From Methylocystis sp. (GTDB lineage: Bacteria > Pseudomonadota > Alphaproteobacteria > Rhizobiales > Beijerinckiaceae), in NCBI RefSeq assembly GCF_021731785.1, contig NZ_JAKFWS010000041.1, positions 62,001-126,000 on the forward strand: a stretch of 64,000 bases of DNA. The letters run 5' to 3'. Below the pieces are notes generated by a model. It worked only from the letters and a program-made list of their open reading frames with translations, was not told where the DNA came from and ran no database searches. Numbering within the stretch: the first letter of the stretch is position 1; each line of letters opens with the position of its first letter. This document shows positions 8,612 through 17,444 of the stretch, piece by piece. The position numbers and the translations under genes were made by a program.

Positions 8612-11443
8612 ATGGACAATCAAACCCCGTCAATAATTGACGTTATGACTGACCCGAATTTGAATGCGCGAATTACTCTTGAAAAAATGTTGCGTCTCGA
8701 AAAGCAGCATGTCGTCGAATTGCGCGGACCCGAACTTCGAGACCTCGTCGCCTCCAGCGACTTGTATGGCTTGGCCCTATCAGGGGGAGGAATTCGCAGC
8801 GCCACGTTCGCACTCGGCGTGCTACAAGCATTCGCGCAACAAAGATTGCTGCGGAAAATCGACTATCTATCGGTGGTTTCGGGTGGAGGCTATATCGGTA
8901 GCTGGCTCTCTGCATGCATCTATCATGAGCGCAAGCCGAAGCTCGGTTTGGCGACAGAGAGCGACCCGGCTGGCGCGCTCAGCGCGATCGAGGAGCGGAT
9001 CCGTCCGAAGAATTTTCAGGCAAACAACGAAGATGTCGAACCCAGAGAGATCCGATTTTTGCGGGCATTCAGTAGCTATCTCACACCGCGCCTAGGTCTT
9101 CTGAGCGGCGATACTCTCGCGCTTCTGGCTGGCTTCTTCCGCAATCTCGTGCTGAATCTTTTTCTTTTCGTTGTTGCTACACTCTTGATAGTTGCGCTAC
9201 TACACGATCTAGTGGCTTATGGTCGACTAGTCGGGCTGAGCAATATTGGGAGTGCTGGGGTCCCGTTTTTTGTGACTTCGATTGCTTACATTGCGTTTTG
9301 TCTAACTTTGCAAGGCCTTAATCTTCAGACCTTGCCGGAGCGTAGCCGGAAACGGTGTCGATCTCTGTTGGAGTTTCCGAAGACGGCGCTATTCTCATTA
9401 ATTCTTCCCGGGGTTCTATTTGTTTCAATCTGGATGACACTGCAAGATCCCCATATTGATTTCGTTGACTTAGGTCGCCTTACTGGACGGACTGCTTTGA
9501 TAATTTTGTACGGAGTATTTTTTGCCTATGGCGTGGCATACGCTCCCAGCTTGCTAAAGCCTTCCGAACATTTTTTACGCGCGTGCAAATCGAAAGGTAC
9601 TTTAGTTGGCCGCTCGGTCTTCGCGACCATTGTTTTTAGTTTCTGTGTCTATGCATTACTTTCGATCCATCATTATTACATCCATCCAAGGATTGAAGGC
9701 GCTTGGGCGGCTGCGTATGCCGTAGCTTTTGGCCCGGCTGTCGTGGCAATGGGGTATTGGTCCCTTTACTTAGTGTGGATTATGGTATTAGGGAGTTCGC
9801 TCTCGGAATATGCGCGTGAATGGCTGAGTCGAATATTTGGCCAGTTGAGCTGTGTGGTCTTCTTATGGGTCTCTACGGGCGTAATCTGCATTTACGGCCG
9901 TCCTCTTTGGTGTTGGCTTTGTCTGTTATGGAAAACTTTCAGTTGGCAATCGTTTGAATTAGAAACGATCGCAATTACTGTGGCATTAGCAATTGTTTTG
10001 GTCTTGGTAACAGGTGCGTCGCGACGAGTCATATCGACGGGGAACCTCTCCGTTATCGTCGAACGAAGACGAAGAGAAGTCGGCAAATTCGCGTCATTTT
10101 TAGTTATGGTCGTCATCATAGTCGCGCTGGTTCCTATTTACCAAAGCTTATTGGTTTTGCTCCTACCTGCGGGCGAAATTCCCGCTTTCCGTGAGGGCAA
10201 TTCATTTGGAGAACTTGTAGATCGTCATCTTTCAGATTTGGCCTCTGGCCATTTCAATTGGGAGACCGTTCTATTCTCGTCGAACTGGCACGTCCCGCCC
10301 GCGTTCGTTCTTCTTTTGGCACTTGCCGGACTTTTCGCAGTTGGCTTCCTATGCATAGATGTGAACGTGTTTTCACTTCAAAATCTTTACCGAAATCGTC
10401 TCGTTCGTTGTTACTTAGGGGCTGCGAATCCGCTCCGTGCTCCAGAGCCTTATGCGGGCTTCGATCCCAACGATGATCTCGAACTAGGAAAATTTGCGGA
10501 GCAGCGGCCCTATCTTCTCTGCAACGGCACTCTCAATATTTCGCGCGGTCAAGCGTTGGGATGGCAGCAGCGAAAGGCCGCATCGTTCTTGTTCTCACCT
10601 CGCTGGTGCGGTTATTGGCTTGTGGCGACTGAGTTTAATGTAACGCCGGAGCCTGGGGCCAGCCGCGGCGGTTACGTGCAAACGAATAGGTATGTGCGAG
10701 AGTCCGCCAGCTTTCGTGATCGATCTGACGGTATCATGGTTGGCACGGCAATGGCGACCTCCGGTGCTGCAGTAAGTTCACAGATGGGTTTTGCAAGTAG
10801 AGAACCACGAGCATTTCTGTTTACGCTCTTTAATATGCGTCTCGGACGATGGCTTCCTAATCCGAGGTATAGTTCCGAGAAGCTGCTTTCACGGCAAAGC
10901 CCACGATTAGCGCTACTTTGCTACTTGAGCGAGTTGCTAGGGATGACAACCGAACAGTCCAAGTGGATTTATGTGTCAGATGGAGGGCACTTTGAAAATC
11001 TAGGAATCTATGAGCTGGTGAGACGCCGTTGCCGTCGCATCATCTGTGTTGATGCGGGTGCTGATCCGCAGCGCACATTCGGAGATCTGGGCAATGCCAT
11101 ACAAAAATGTCGGGTGGACTTCGGCGTGGAGATCACGATTGATACGCAGTCGCTGCTCATTGATGCGAATGGATTAAGTGATGCTACAGTTTCAGTGGGA
11201 AGTATAAGTTATCCCGAGGAACCGGGCTCTCCCGCATTCAAAGGCGATCTTATTTACTTAAAGCCGTCTATTCCCAAGAGTCTTGATCAGCTACCTGCAG
11301 ACATTCTTTCATACCGGGCGCGACACCCGGAGTTCCCTCATGAACCAACCCGCAATCAGTGGTTTTCCGAGACCCAGTTTGAAAGTTATCGTAAGCTTGG
11401 CTATATTATCGGTCTCGAAGCACTCCAAAGCGTTCGAAGTTGA
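8612..11443 (+). CDS. Membrane-embedded patatin-like phospholipase
   Basis: 943 residues from ATG 8612, preceded by a purine-rich GAGAGG; the frame is open from 8564 but that part lies in the tRNA fragment. The N-terminus has the patatin oxyanion loop LALSGGGIRSATF (about 55-67) and nucleophile motif YLSVVSGGGYIGSWL (Ser about 90). The catalytic Asp motif, SDGGHFENLGIYELV, is about 700 residues later (near 790). Between them are many hydrophobic segments (roughly 170-620), so a transmembrane domain is inserted into the hydrolase fold. It presumably hydrolyses acyl lipids at the membrane; the substrate is unknown. GC content is clearly lower than in the chromosomal genes to the right. It sits between the two tRNA fragments and may be island cargo; a defence role is only a guess. 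Confidence 0.85.
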   Translation: MDNQTPSIIDVMTDPNLNARITLEKMLRLEKQHVVELRGPELRDLVASSDLYGLALSGGGIRSATFALGVLQAFAQQRLLRKIDYLSVVSGGGYIGSWLSACIYHERKPKLGLATESDPAGALSAIEERIRPKNFQANNEDVEPREIRFLRAFSSYLTPRLGLLSGDTLALLAGFFRNLVLNLFLFVVATLLIVALLHDLVAYGRLVGLSNIGSAGVPFFVTSIAYIAFCLTLQGLNLQTLPERSRKRCRSLLEFPKTALFSLILPGVLFVSIWMTLQDPHIDFVDLGRLTGRTALIILYGVFFAYGVAYAPSLLKPSEHFLRACKSKGTLVGRSVFATIVFSFCVYALLSIHHYYIHPRIEGAWAAAYAVAFGPAVVAMGYWSLYLVWIMVLGSSLSEYAREWLSRIFGQLSCVVFLWVSTGVICIYGRPLWCWLCLLWKTFSWQSFELETIAITVALAIVLVLVTGASRRVISTGNLSVIVERRRREVGKFASFLVMVVIIVALVPIYQSLLVLLLPAGEIPAFREGNSFGELVDRHLSDLASGHFNWETVLFSSNWHVPPAFVLLLALAGLFAVGFLCIDVNVFSLQNLYRNRLVRCYLGAANPLRAPEPYAGFDPNDDLELGKFAEQRPYLLCNGTLNISRGQALGWQQRKAASFLFSPRWCGYWLVATEFNVTPEPGASRGGYVQTNRYVRESASFRDRSDGIMVGTAMATSGAAVSSQMGFASREPRAFLFTLFNMRLGRWLPNPRYSSEKLLSRQSPRLALLCYLSELLGMTTEQSKWIYVSDGGHFENLGIYELVRRRCRRIICVDAGADPQRTFGDLGNAIQKCRVDFGVEITIDTQSLLIDANGLSDATVSVGSISYPEEPGSPAFKGDLIYLKPSIPKSLDQLPADILSYRARHPEFPHEPTRNQWFSETQFESYRKLGYIIGLEALQSVRS

Positions 11444-12311
11444 CAACGAAACGTCAAGCCGCCGGTTGTCGATGGCCTCGATGCGGCGAAATGCCGCGTC
11501 GATGAGAGCAAGGTTGACCGTTGTGCCCATCTACCACCACTCGGCTATATCCCAATTTGTGGGTGGGGCGCTGTCAACTTCGAAGGCGTCGTCATCAAAT
11601 CAACAATCCCAAATTCCCGGAGTTGATTCGGTGAAAACAAGCCTAGATTCTTTGGCACGGAAAGCGCTGGAATTTAACGTCGGCGAAAGGCGTCTGCCGT
11701 AACCGTGTGGACATATGCAGGCAATCGTGATTCGATACCGCGGCACGGATAAGCCTAAATCGCGTGGCGAATGTCGGGGATAAAAGACATGGATCTGCTG
11801 ACCTCCCATAAAGTCACGTATGGCGCGACTGGCGCGGTGGCCTTGTTCATTGCTGCTATCCTTTTTGGCGGTGGATTTAGCTTTGGTGCAGCAATAGCGG
11901 CGGTTGTCGGGTTTGTGATCGGACTTTCTGCTGCATTTTCAGAGTAAGAGACACTTGAGCTCCAAGCCGTAGTGCGCCATCCCCAGTGGACATTATTGGG
12001 GTACTCTCCGCAAAAAACGTCGCAGGCCGCGCGCGTCCGAATTAGATGGAATGACTAGAGTGCCGTCAGTCAGTCGGAGCGCAAAGCGGTCGGGCGCTCG
12101 GCGAAGGCAGATTGTTGGTGACGAGGGCACGAGTCTCGTTCGTAGAGGTGGCTGGAGGCATCAAACGACAACTCGGCTCTGTTTTGCGATAAACCTCGCA
12201 TTGAGAGGGGCGTGCTGGTTTTCCAAACCTGCCGTATCTCACTGATCCAAATAGGGCGGTTTTCCAAATTCGAGTTCAGCTAACCCTTTGATATTGATTA
12301 GAATACCTGGT
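11444..12311. other. Island debris before the tRNA-Phe scar
   Basis: About 870 bases with no recognisable large gene. It holds one small candidate membrane protein gene (11771-11947). The rest carries only short open frames with no motif I recognise. A GTTTTCCAAA sequence occurs twice near 12220-12265. This is typical of the eroded end of an integrated element; no integrase or recombinase was seen. Confidence 0.5.
11771..11947 (+). CDS. Small hydrophobic protein, unknown function
   Basis: A 58-codon frame (52 residues if the second ATG at 11789 is used). It translates to a short polar start (MSGIKDMDLLTSHKVTYG) followed by a hydrophobic stretch of about 35 residues rich in Ala, Gly, Val and Phe, enough for one long or two short membrane helices, ending AAFSE. 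GGGGA lies upstream of the second ATG. I do not recognise a family. It could be chance, but the clean membrane profile and stop make a real small protein plausible. Confidence 0.35.
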   Translation: MSGIKDMDLLTSHKVTYGATGAVALFIAAILFGGGFSFGAAIAAVVGFVIGLSAAFSE

Positions 12312-12358
12312 GACTGAAAATCGCAGTGTCGGTGGTTCGATTCCGCCCCTGGGCACCA
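12312..12358 (+). repeat. tRNA-Phe(GAA) 3' fragment, right attachment site of the island
   Basis: The plus strand reads GACTGAAAATCGCAG, then the T arm GGTGG/CCGCC around TTCGATT, the 3' acceptor strand CCTGGGC, A and CCA. This is tRNA positions 30-76 with anticodon GAA (Phe). The 5' half is absent. Orientation matters: the intact tRNA-Phe should lie to the left of the window, with the element between it and this scar, and chromosome starting right after 12358. That agrees with the GC change here. Confidence 0.88.
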
Positions 12359-12721
12359 TTATCCAATTGAAAATCAAGTAATTAGGTCGCTGATTGCGGC
12401 GCGTGGAAACTCGTGTTTCGGCCTTGGGTTTCGCTGGGGTTTCAAGAAGCGTGGGCTTGAATGACGGGCTTTGAAGCGGATTGGTATGGAGTGACGACCC
12501 GCCCTTAACCCAGTGGTGGTGGTCATCATCAACATCGTAGGAATTTTGATCACGACCAAGCGCGAGACTGCCGCCTCGCCCTTCGGTGGACGTTACGCGC
12601 TGAGCGCGGCGCGAGCTTCCTTCCGCAGACCAATAGGTTGATATCGCCTGACGATTCGCATTAACTCGCCGTACTGATCGATGGGCGACAATTACTGGGA
12701 AATTGCCACGGCTAGGCTTCG
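12359..12721. other. Intergenic, nothing recognised
   Basis: 363 bases between the tRNA-Phe scar and the PAS/receiver gene. Only short chance open frames are visible; no RNA gene, clear repeat or promoter was identified. Confidence 0.4.
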
Positions 12722-13555
12722 ATGACGCACCTTAGGCGGCAATTGAGTTTCGGACATAAAGCTGCGCGCGAGGAACGGGCGCGGCGTAATGAGCTTGCTC
12801 TACGTCTGGCGCTACACACGGTTCCCATGATCAGCTTCGAATGGGACATCGTGCGCGACATCGTGCGGCGCTTCGATCCATTTGACTCCGACCATTCCTC
12901 GAGCACAGGCATGTTTAGCCGTTTCGCCGCGGTCCGAGATGCTGTGCATCCGGAAGATAGAATAAAATTTTGTGCGGACATCGAAGCAGCGCTGCGCGGT
13001 GAGACTGAACGATTTCAAACCGAAATCCGCGTCCTTAGTCCCAATGGAATCGTAACGTGGTTTAGAGAACTAGGGATAGTCGAACGAGACCAACTCGGGC
13101 GGCCGCTTCGGATGATCGGGGTCGCACACGATATTACTGCTCAGCGCGACAAGCATGCACTGGAAATAGCGCCCGCTCCAACCGGCGCGAACTCGATATT
13201 CCCACTCAAAGCTCTGGTTATCGATAACAATCGTGACGCCGCCAATAGGCTTGCGTTGCTTCTCGGAACGGTCGGGATCTCTGTCCGGCTCGCTTGCAGC
13301 AGCGCAGATGAGATAGGCGCGATAAAAGACTTTAGGCCCCATATGGTGTTTGTCGAGATCGGCATTCCTTATATGGACGTAATTGAGGTGATGCGTCGCA
13401 TTCGTGAATTGCCTGCCGGTAACAAGGTCTCTCTGGTAGCCCTCAGCACGTCGCGCGTGGAGAAAGCGAGTCTAACGGGTTTCGACGGTCTGTTAACTAA
13501 GCCGGCCCGGTTTGAAGCGCTTCTCGATCTATTGGAGAAGTTGCCTTTGTCATAA
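12722..13555 (+). CDS. PAS domain / pseudo-receiver protein
   Basis: 277 residues. Residues about 30-140 form a PAS fold of the PAS_3 type (FEWDIVRD, DAVHPEDRIKF, then the C-terminal cap GRPLRMIGVAHDITAQR). Residues about 161-277 are a response-regulator receiver domain: acidic pocket LVIDNNRD (Asp168), a Ser in LVALSTSR and Lys in GLLTKPAR. The residue that should be the phosphorylated Asp is Glu212 (VFVEIGIP), so the receiver probably cannot be phosphorylated and may mimic the active state. No kinase or output domain is present. The order PAS then receiver suggests a hybrid kinase that lost its kinase core. It is the first chromosomal gene after the island. Confidence 0.75.
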   Translation: MTHLRRQLSFGHKAAREERARRNELALRLALHTVPMISFEWDIVRDIVRRFDPFDSDHSSSTGMFSRFAAVRDAVHPEDRIKFCADIEAALRGETERFQTEIRVLSPNGIVTWFRELGIVERDQLGRPLRMIGVAHDITAQRDKHALEIAPAPTGANSIFPLKALVIDNNRDAANRLALLLGTVGISVRLACSSADEIGAIKDFRPHMVFVEIGIPYMDVIEVMRRIRELPAGNKVSLVALSTSRVEKASLTGFDGLLTKPARFEALLDLLEKLPLS

Positions 13556-13636
13556 GACGGCGCAAGGAAGCGCGCCTAATGTAGGATGTTGGCGGCATTG
13601 CGAATTGCCCCTGCCGCGGATATGGCGAGACGACGA

Positions 13637-14047
13637 TCATCGTAGACCCGCAAGATAGTTCGACACCGCGGCGAGCTCGCTTTCGCTGAAAATGCCGTAA
13701 GGCGGCATCAGATTACCCGGTTTTATATGCTGGTTGTCCTTGATCCAGCGCGCGAAGGCCGCTTCATCATTCGGCAGCGTCGCGGCCGCGAGCGAAAGCC
13801 GTCCGCCGACATGGCTAAGGTCGGGTCCGATCCCGCCGGTGGCCGAGGTCCCGCGAACCGTGTGGCAGGCGCCGCAACCGCTTGCCGTGAACAGGTGCAT
13901 TCCCTCTTGGGCTTGGGGGGTGGTAGGCGTGCTGGCTGGCCCGGCTTCGTGGGCGAGCCATCGCGCGAACTCCGGCTGCGGCATGGCGACGACGTAAAAC
14001 GCCATGAGCGCATGCGCGCCGCCGCAATATTCCGCGCATTGCGGCTT
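13637..14047 (-). pseudogene. coxB: Cytochrome c oxidase subunit II, C-terminal remnant with cytochrome c domain
   Basis: Reading the minus strand from 14047, the frame begins KPQCAEYCGGAHALMAFYVV, which contains the CuA ligands Cys-x3-Cys with His and Met, then VAMPQPEFARWL and a heme-binding CGACH with a distal Met in NLMPPYG. This is the end of a caa3-type CoxB. An in-frame TGA lies directly upstream of Lys (14048-14050), and no transmembrane hairpin or upstream cupredoxin sequence could be read. It compares closely with the intact coxB at 55537-56499 ([16 protein letters not shown]). An ATG at 14005 could in principle express the cytochrome c domain alone, but without a signal peptide. 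Most likely the relic of a second oxidase operon. Confidence 0.75.
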
Positions 14048-14050
14048 TCA

Positions 14051-14371
14051 CTTTCCTGACGCTTAAGACGATCACGCCGCTTGAGAAGACCGCTCTCGTC
14101 GACGCCAATTCGAACGGTAAGGAAGATAAGAATTCATAGAGGTGTGAGCGGCGCGGCGGATTCCAAATGCAGCGCTAACGCCACAGACACCGGCGAAAGG
14201 AGCGCCGCCACGCAGGCGCTCCGCCCCCTCGAAGGTTCAATGGTCGCCGATGGAGAAGACGCCTCGCAGAGTCTCGGTCAGTTGTTTGAGCCGCTCTTGT
14301 TCGATATCCCGACACGCCACGCAACACAGCGGCTTGGTGCGATGCACGAAGGAACCAAGGCCGACAGGGGG
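14051..14371. other. Intergenic downstream of the amidase gene, nothing recognised
   Basis: 321 bases between the coxB remnant and the end of the amidase gene. Open frames here are unconvincing and GC-rich; no clear terminator hairpin or further RiPP gene was seen. Confidence 0.35.
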
Positions 14372-15949
14372 CTACGCAAAACCCGGCGGCGGCGCGAAAC
14401 CGCCGAACTCCCGCTCGAGGAGTTCGGCGAAGCCGATCGTGGTGCGATCTTCGAGGTAAGGTCCTATGATCTGCACGCCAATCGGCAAGCCGGTCTCGGT
14501 TCGCTCTATCGGCGCCACGGTCGCCGGGAGGCCGGGAGTCGTGGCGAGCGTCGCCCACACGATCTGGGCGTCTAGGTAGGCGTGGGATCGGCCGTCGATC
14601 TGGATGCGTCGCGACTCGATCGGCGAATGATCGTGCGGAAAAGCGGGCGTCGGCATCGCCGGGCAGAGCACGACGTCCCAGTCGCGAAAGAACTCGCGCC
14701 ACCGCTCCTGAAGCTCGCTCCGCGCCCCGTCGGCCGCGAGCCAATCCCGATGGCTGATGACCGCGCCGCGCGTACGTTCGGCCGCGAGGCTCCGGTTGCT
14801 TGGCGACAGCGCTGCGGCCGCGTCACGAAGCCTGGCATAGACGCTCGGCCGCAAATCCGCCCCCCAAAATGCCGACAGCAGCCGAACATGGAGACGCGCC
14901 GATTCGGCAAGGTCGGGCAGCAACGGACTGGCGTGCGCGAGTTTGGCTCCGGCACGGACGAGACGCTCCGACAATCGACCGAGCGCCGCCCGCACAACGC
15001 TCGCAGTAGCGCCGAGCGGATGCGTGTCGATGACGAGAACGCGAAAGTTCTTGAGGGTATCACGCCGGGCGGGCCGCAAATCCAACCGGTAGCCTGCGCC
15101 GGCGCGTTCCTCGTCCGGACCGGCGATGACATCGAGCGCAAGCGCCAGGTCCGCAGCGCTTCTGGCCATTGGACCGATGACACCGAGATCGCAATCGCGC
15201 GGCAAGGGCGGGGCGCCCGGAGGGGTCAGTCCGCGATTGGGCACAAGACCCGATGTCGGCTTGTGAGCATAGACGCCACAATAATGCGCTGGCGCGCGCA
15301 ACGAACCGCCGCGATCCGAGCCGATCGACAGCGGCCCGAAACCGCAAGCAAGCGCCGCCGCCGAGCCGCCCGAGGAGCCGCCCGGCGTAAGCCGAAGATT
15401 CCAAGGATTATTGGTTGTGCCGTAGATGTCGTTGTAGGTCTGCCAGTCGCTCAGCAACAGCGGCACATTGGTCTTGCCGAGGATGACGGCGCCCGCATTC
15501 TTCAAGCGCGCGACGACCAGGGCGTCTTCTTCCGGCACGAAGCGCTTGAACTGCGGGTCGCCCCAGGTCGTCGGCAGTCCGGCGATATTGAACGCTTCTT
15601 TCACCGTCATCGGGACGCCAAGCAATGCGCCCCTCTCCCCGCGGGACAGAGCGGCATCGGCCGCCTTGGCCGCCTCGCGGGCGCGTTCGAAGTCTCGGAC
15701 GACGACGGCGTTGACGCGCCGGTCGGCTTTTTCAATGCGCGCGACCGCCTGATCGGCGAGCTCCAGCGCGGAAATTTTTTTCGTCCGCAATGCCGCCACG
15801 AGATCGCTGATCATGCAGTAATCCCACTCCGATGCGGCAAGGGGATGGGTCTTTTGGGCGAACGCCCCGCGCGACCATGTGGCGGTCGCGATCGCCATGG
15901 CGGTTGCCCCCGCTCCGATCAAAACATCGCGTCTTGCTGCGCCAGTCAT
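14372..15949 (-). CDS. Tat-exported amidase signature family hydrolase of the RiPP locus
   Basis: 525 residues. The N-terminus (ARRDVLIGAGATAMAIATA, then AFA before QKTHP) is a twin-arginine signal peptide, so the enzyme should act outside the cytoplasm. The amidase signature Ser-Ser-Lys triad is visible: Lys in VPMTVKEAFNIAG, the Gly/Ser loop PGGSSGGSAAALA and the nucleophile region SIGSDRGGSLRAPAHYCG. Family members hydrolyse amides, including peptide C-terminal amides. It is the last of four co-oriented genes, 48 bases after the SagB-type dehydrogenase, so it may trim, mature or inactivate the azole peptide; that is inference. A general catabolic amidase that merely lies next door is the alternative. 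Confidence 0.85.
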   Translation of the reverse strand: MTGAARRDVLIGAGATAMAIATATWSRGAFAQKTHPLAASEWDYCMISDLVAALRTKKISALELADQAVARIEKADRRVNAVVVRDFERAREAAKAADAALSRGERGALLGVPMTVKEAFNIAGLPTTWGDPQFKRFVPEEDALVVARLKNAGAVILGKTNVPLLLSDWQTYNDIYGTTNNPWNLRLTPGGSSGGSAAALACGFGPLSIGSDRGGSLRAPAHYCGVYAHKPTSGLVPNRGLTPPGAPPLPRDCDLGVIGPMARSAADLALALDVIAGPDEERAGAGYRLDLRPARRDTLKNFRVLVIDTHPLGATASVVRAALGRLSERLVRAGAKLAHASPLLPDLAESARLHVRLLSAFWGADLRPSVYARLRDAAAALSPSNRSLAAERTRGAVISHRDWLAADGARSELQERWREFFRDWDVVLCPAMPTPAFPHDHSPIESRRIQIDGRSHAYLDAQIVWATLATTPGLPATVAPIERTETGLPIGVQIIGPYLEDRTTIGFAELLEREFGGFAPPPGFA

Positions 15950-15997
15950 TGGACGATCCCTGACCGCCGATCTGTCAGTCGCGCTGGCGGCGCGCCG

Positions 15998-17443
15998 TCA
16001 ATCGGCGATCGGCGTTGAATTGCTTTGAACGCCGCGTCCGATCGCAATCTGGCCGACCGACCCTTCGACGTGAAAGGCGAGGCCCGTCATCTTCGCAAAG
16101 AGTTCGATATCGCCGACGCCGACCGCGCAGGCGCCGATCTCCATCTCGGTCGCCATCAGATAGAGCGTCTGCATCAGCACGCCGACGTGTTTCAGAACGA
16201 GCGCATAGGCGAAGCCGCTGTATTTCCAGGACACGCGGCCGAAACGCGCCGCCATTGTGATGAGGACTTGCGGGACCCCCGGCGCGCCCATGGCGAATTG
16301 CGCGTCCTCCAGCATCGCCGTAAGCCAATGCTCGTTCGTCTCGATCAAAACAAGAGCGTGGCGGCTGGCGTCGTAATGATAAAAGCCGCGCGCCAGGCCT
16401 TCACATCGATCGACGGCGAGATAGAGCTCCAATTCGTAGCTCGCGCCGCCGGATGGATAGGGACGAGCGGCGACCTCCAACTCTGGCTCATCCTGGTCTT
16501 CGTCGGGCGCTCGCTCTCGCGATATAATTCTTGCGGCGCCGCCGAGGAGCTGCGCCACTTCCGCCAGCGTGATCGGGCGCCGCTCGTCGAAGGCGCGGGT
16601 GGAGCATCGGCGCCGCAGCAATGTCGCAAAGGCCGAAGGCGGCGCCGTATCGAATGTCGTCAGGTCGATCGCCGGCCCCGGCCAGCTCGGCCGTACCGCG
16701 GGCGGCAGCGCTGCGAGATGCGCGTGGGCATAGATCCCGCCAGAAGGATTACCGTGACGCCCGTTCGTGCTGCGGCTGTGGAACAGCAGATCGTGGAAGT
16801 CCCATAACACAAGATCGTCATCGCCTTCGGCCGCGCGCAGCGCTTTGTCGGCGCCCGGACCGGGCGTGAACAGGATCTCGCTGTCGAGCAGCAGCGACAA
16901 CAGCTCGACGCCAGGAAAATCTGCCGAAACGCGGAGCTCCTTTACCGTGCGGGCCTCCGACAGATGCGCGATCATCGCTGTAACGCTTGGGTCGCACAGC
17001 CGGAAGAGCGCGCAGGCGCGCGGCGATTCGAGCACCATGTCGGCGCCGCGCCGCCGAATATATGCAAAGCGCGACAGCGCCAGCGCGCGATCCTCGTCGA
17101 TCTCAGCCATTTGTGGCGCGTAGTCGCGCATCTGCGGCTCGATGACGATGAGATCGGGACCGCTCGGCGCGCGGGCCAGGCGATATTCCAGCAGTCCGTA
17201 AAGCGCCAGTCTTCGAACAAGTTCGTTCAACTCCCCGTCCGAATCCTCACCGAACGTCACGCCGGTCGCGAAGTCGGCGGCGCGCGCCGTGACGTCGGCG
17301 CCGAACTTCCCGAACGCCACGGTTCGACCATCGAAACAGGCGGAGAGTCCGCCCGCGGCGTTACGCTCGAGCGTGACGCCAGGATTGAGGCGAGCGAAGA
17401 GCCGTGCTGGCGGCGCGGGCGGTTGGGACGTCTCGCTAGGCAA
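15998..17443 (-). CDS. SagB-type azoline dehydrogenase (nitroreductase fold, FMN)
   Basis: 481 residues. The C-terminal half (about 260-470) is the nitroreductase-like SagB/McbC domain: LLRRRCSTRAFDERRPITLAEVAQLL, RPYPSGGASYELELYL, GFYHYDASRHALVLI, then SWKYSGFAYALVLKHVGVLMQ and IGACAVGVGDIELFA. The Arg-rich start and the Gly/Ser loop bind FMN. In TOMM pathways this enzyme oxidises azolines made by the cyclodehydratase to aromatic thiazoles or oxazoles. The N-terminal part (about 1-230) is the variable domain often seen in long SagB homologs. It starts one base after the YcaO stop, so the two genes form one transcription unit. Confidence 0.9.
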   Translation of the reverse strand: MPSETSQPPAPPARLFARLNPGVTLERNAAGGLSACFDGRTVAFGKFGADVTARAADFATGVTFGEDSDGELNELVRRLALYGLLEYRLARAPSGPDLIVIEPQMRDYAPQMAEIDEDRALALSRFAYIRRRGADMVLESPRACALFRLCDPSVTAMIAHLSEARTVKELRVSADFPGVELLSLLLDSEILFTPGPGADKALRAAEGDDDLVLWDFHDLLFHSRSTNGRHGNPSGGIYAHAHLAALPPAVRPSWPGPAIDLTTFDTAPPSAFATLLRRRCSTRAFDERRPITLAEVAQLLGGAARIISRERAPDEDQDEPELEVAARPYPSGGASYELELYLAVDRCEGLARGFYHYDASRHALVLIETNEHWLTAMLEDAQFAMGAPGVPQVLITMAARFGRVSWKYSGFAYALVLKHVGVLMQTLYLMATEMEIGACAVGVGDIELFAKMTGLAFHVEGSVGQIAIGRGVQSNSTPIAD

Positions 17444-17444
17444 G

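Noticed and set aside
8612..11443. CBASS-type patatin effector
   Set aside because: No cyclic nucleotide synthase or sensor gene is adjacent and the architecture differs from short CapV-type effectors.
14582..16018. 478-codon plus-strand open frame opposite the amidase
   Set aside because: Arg- and Ala-rich antisense shadow in GC-rich DNA; the minus-strand frame has a full signal peptide and catalytic triad.
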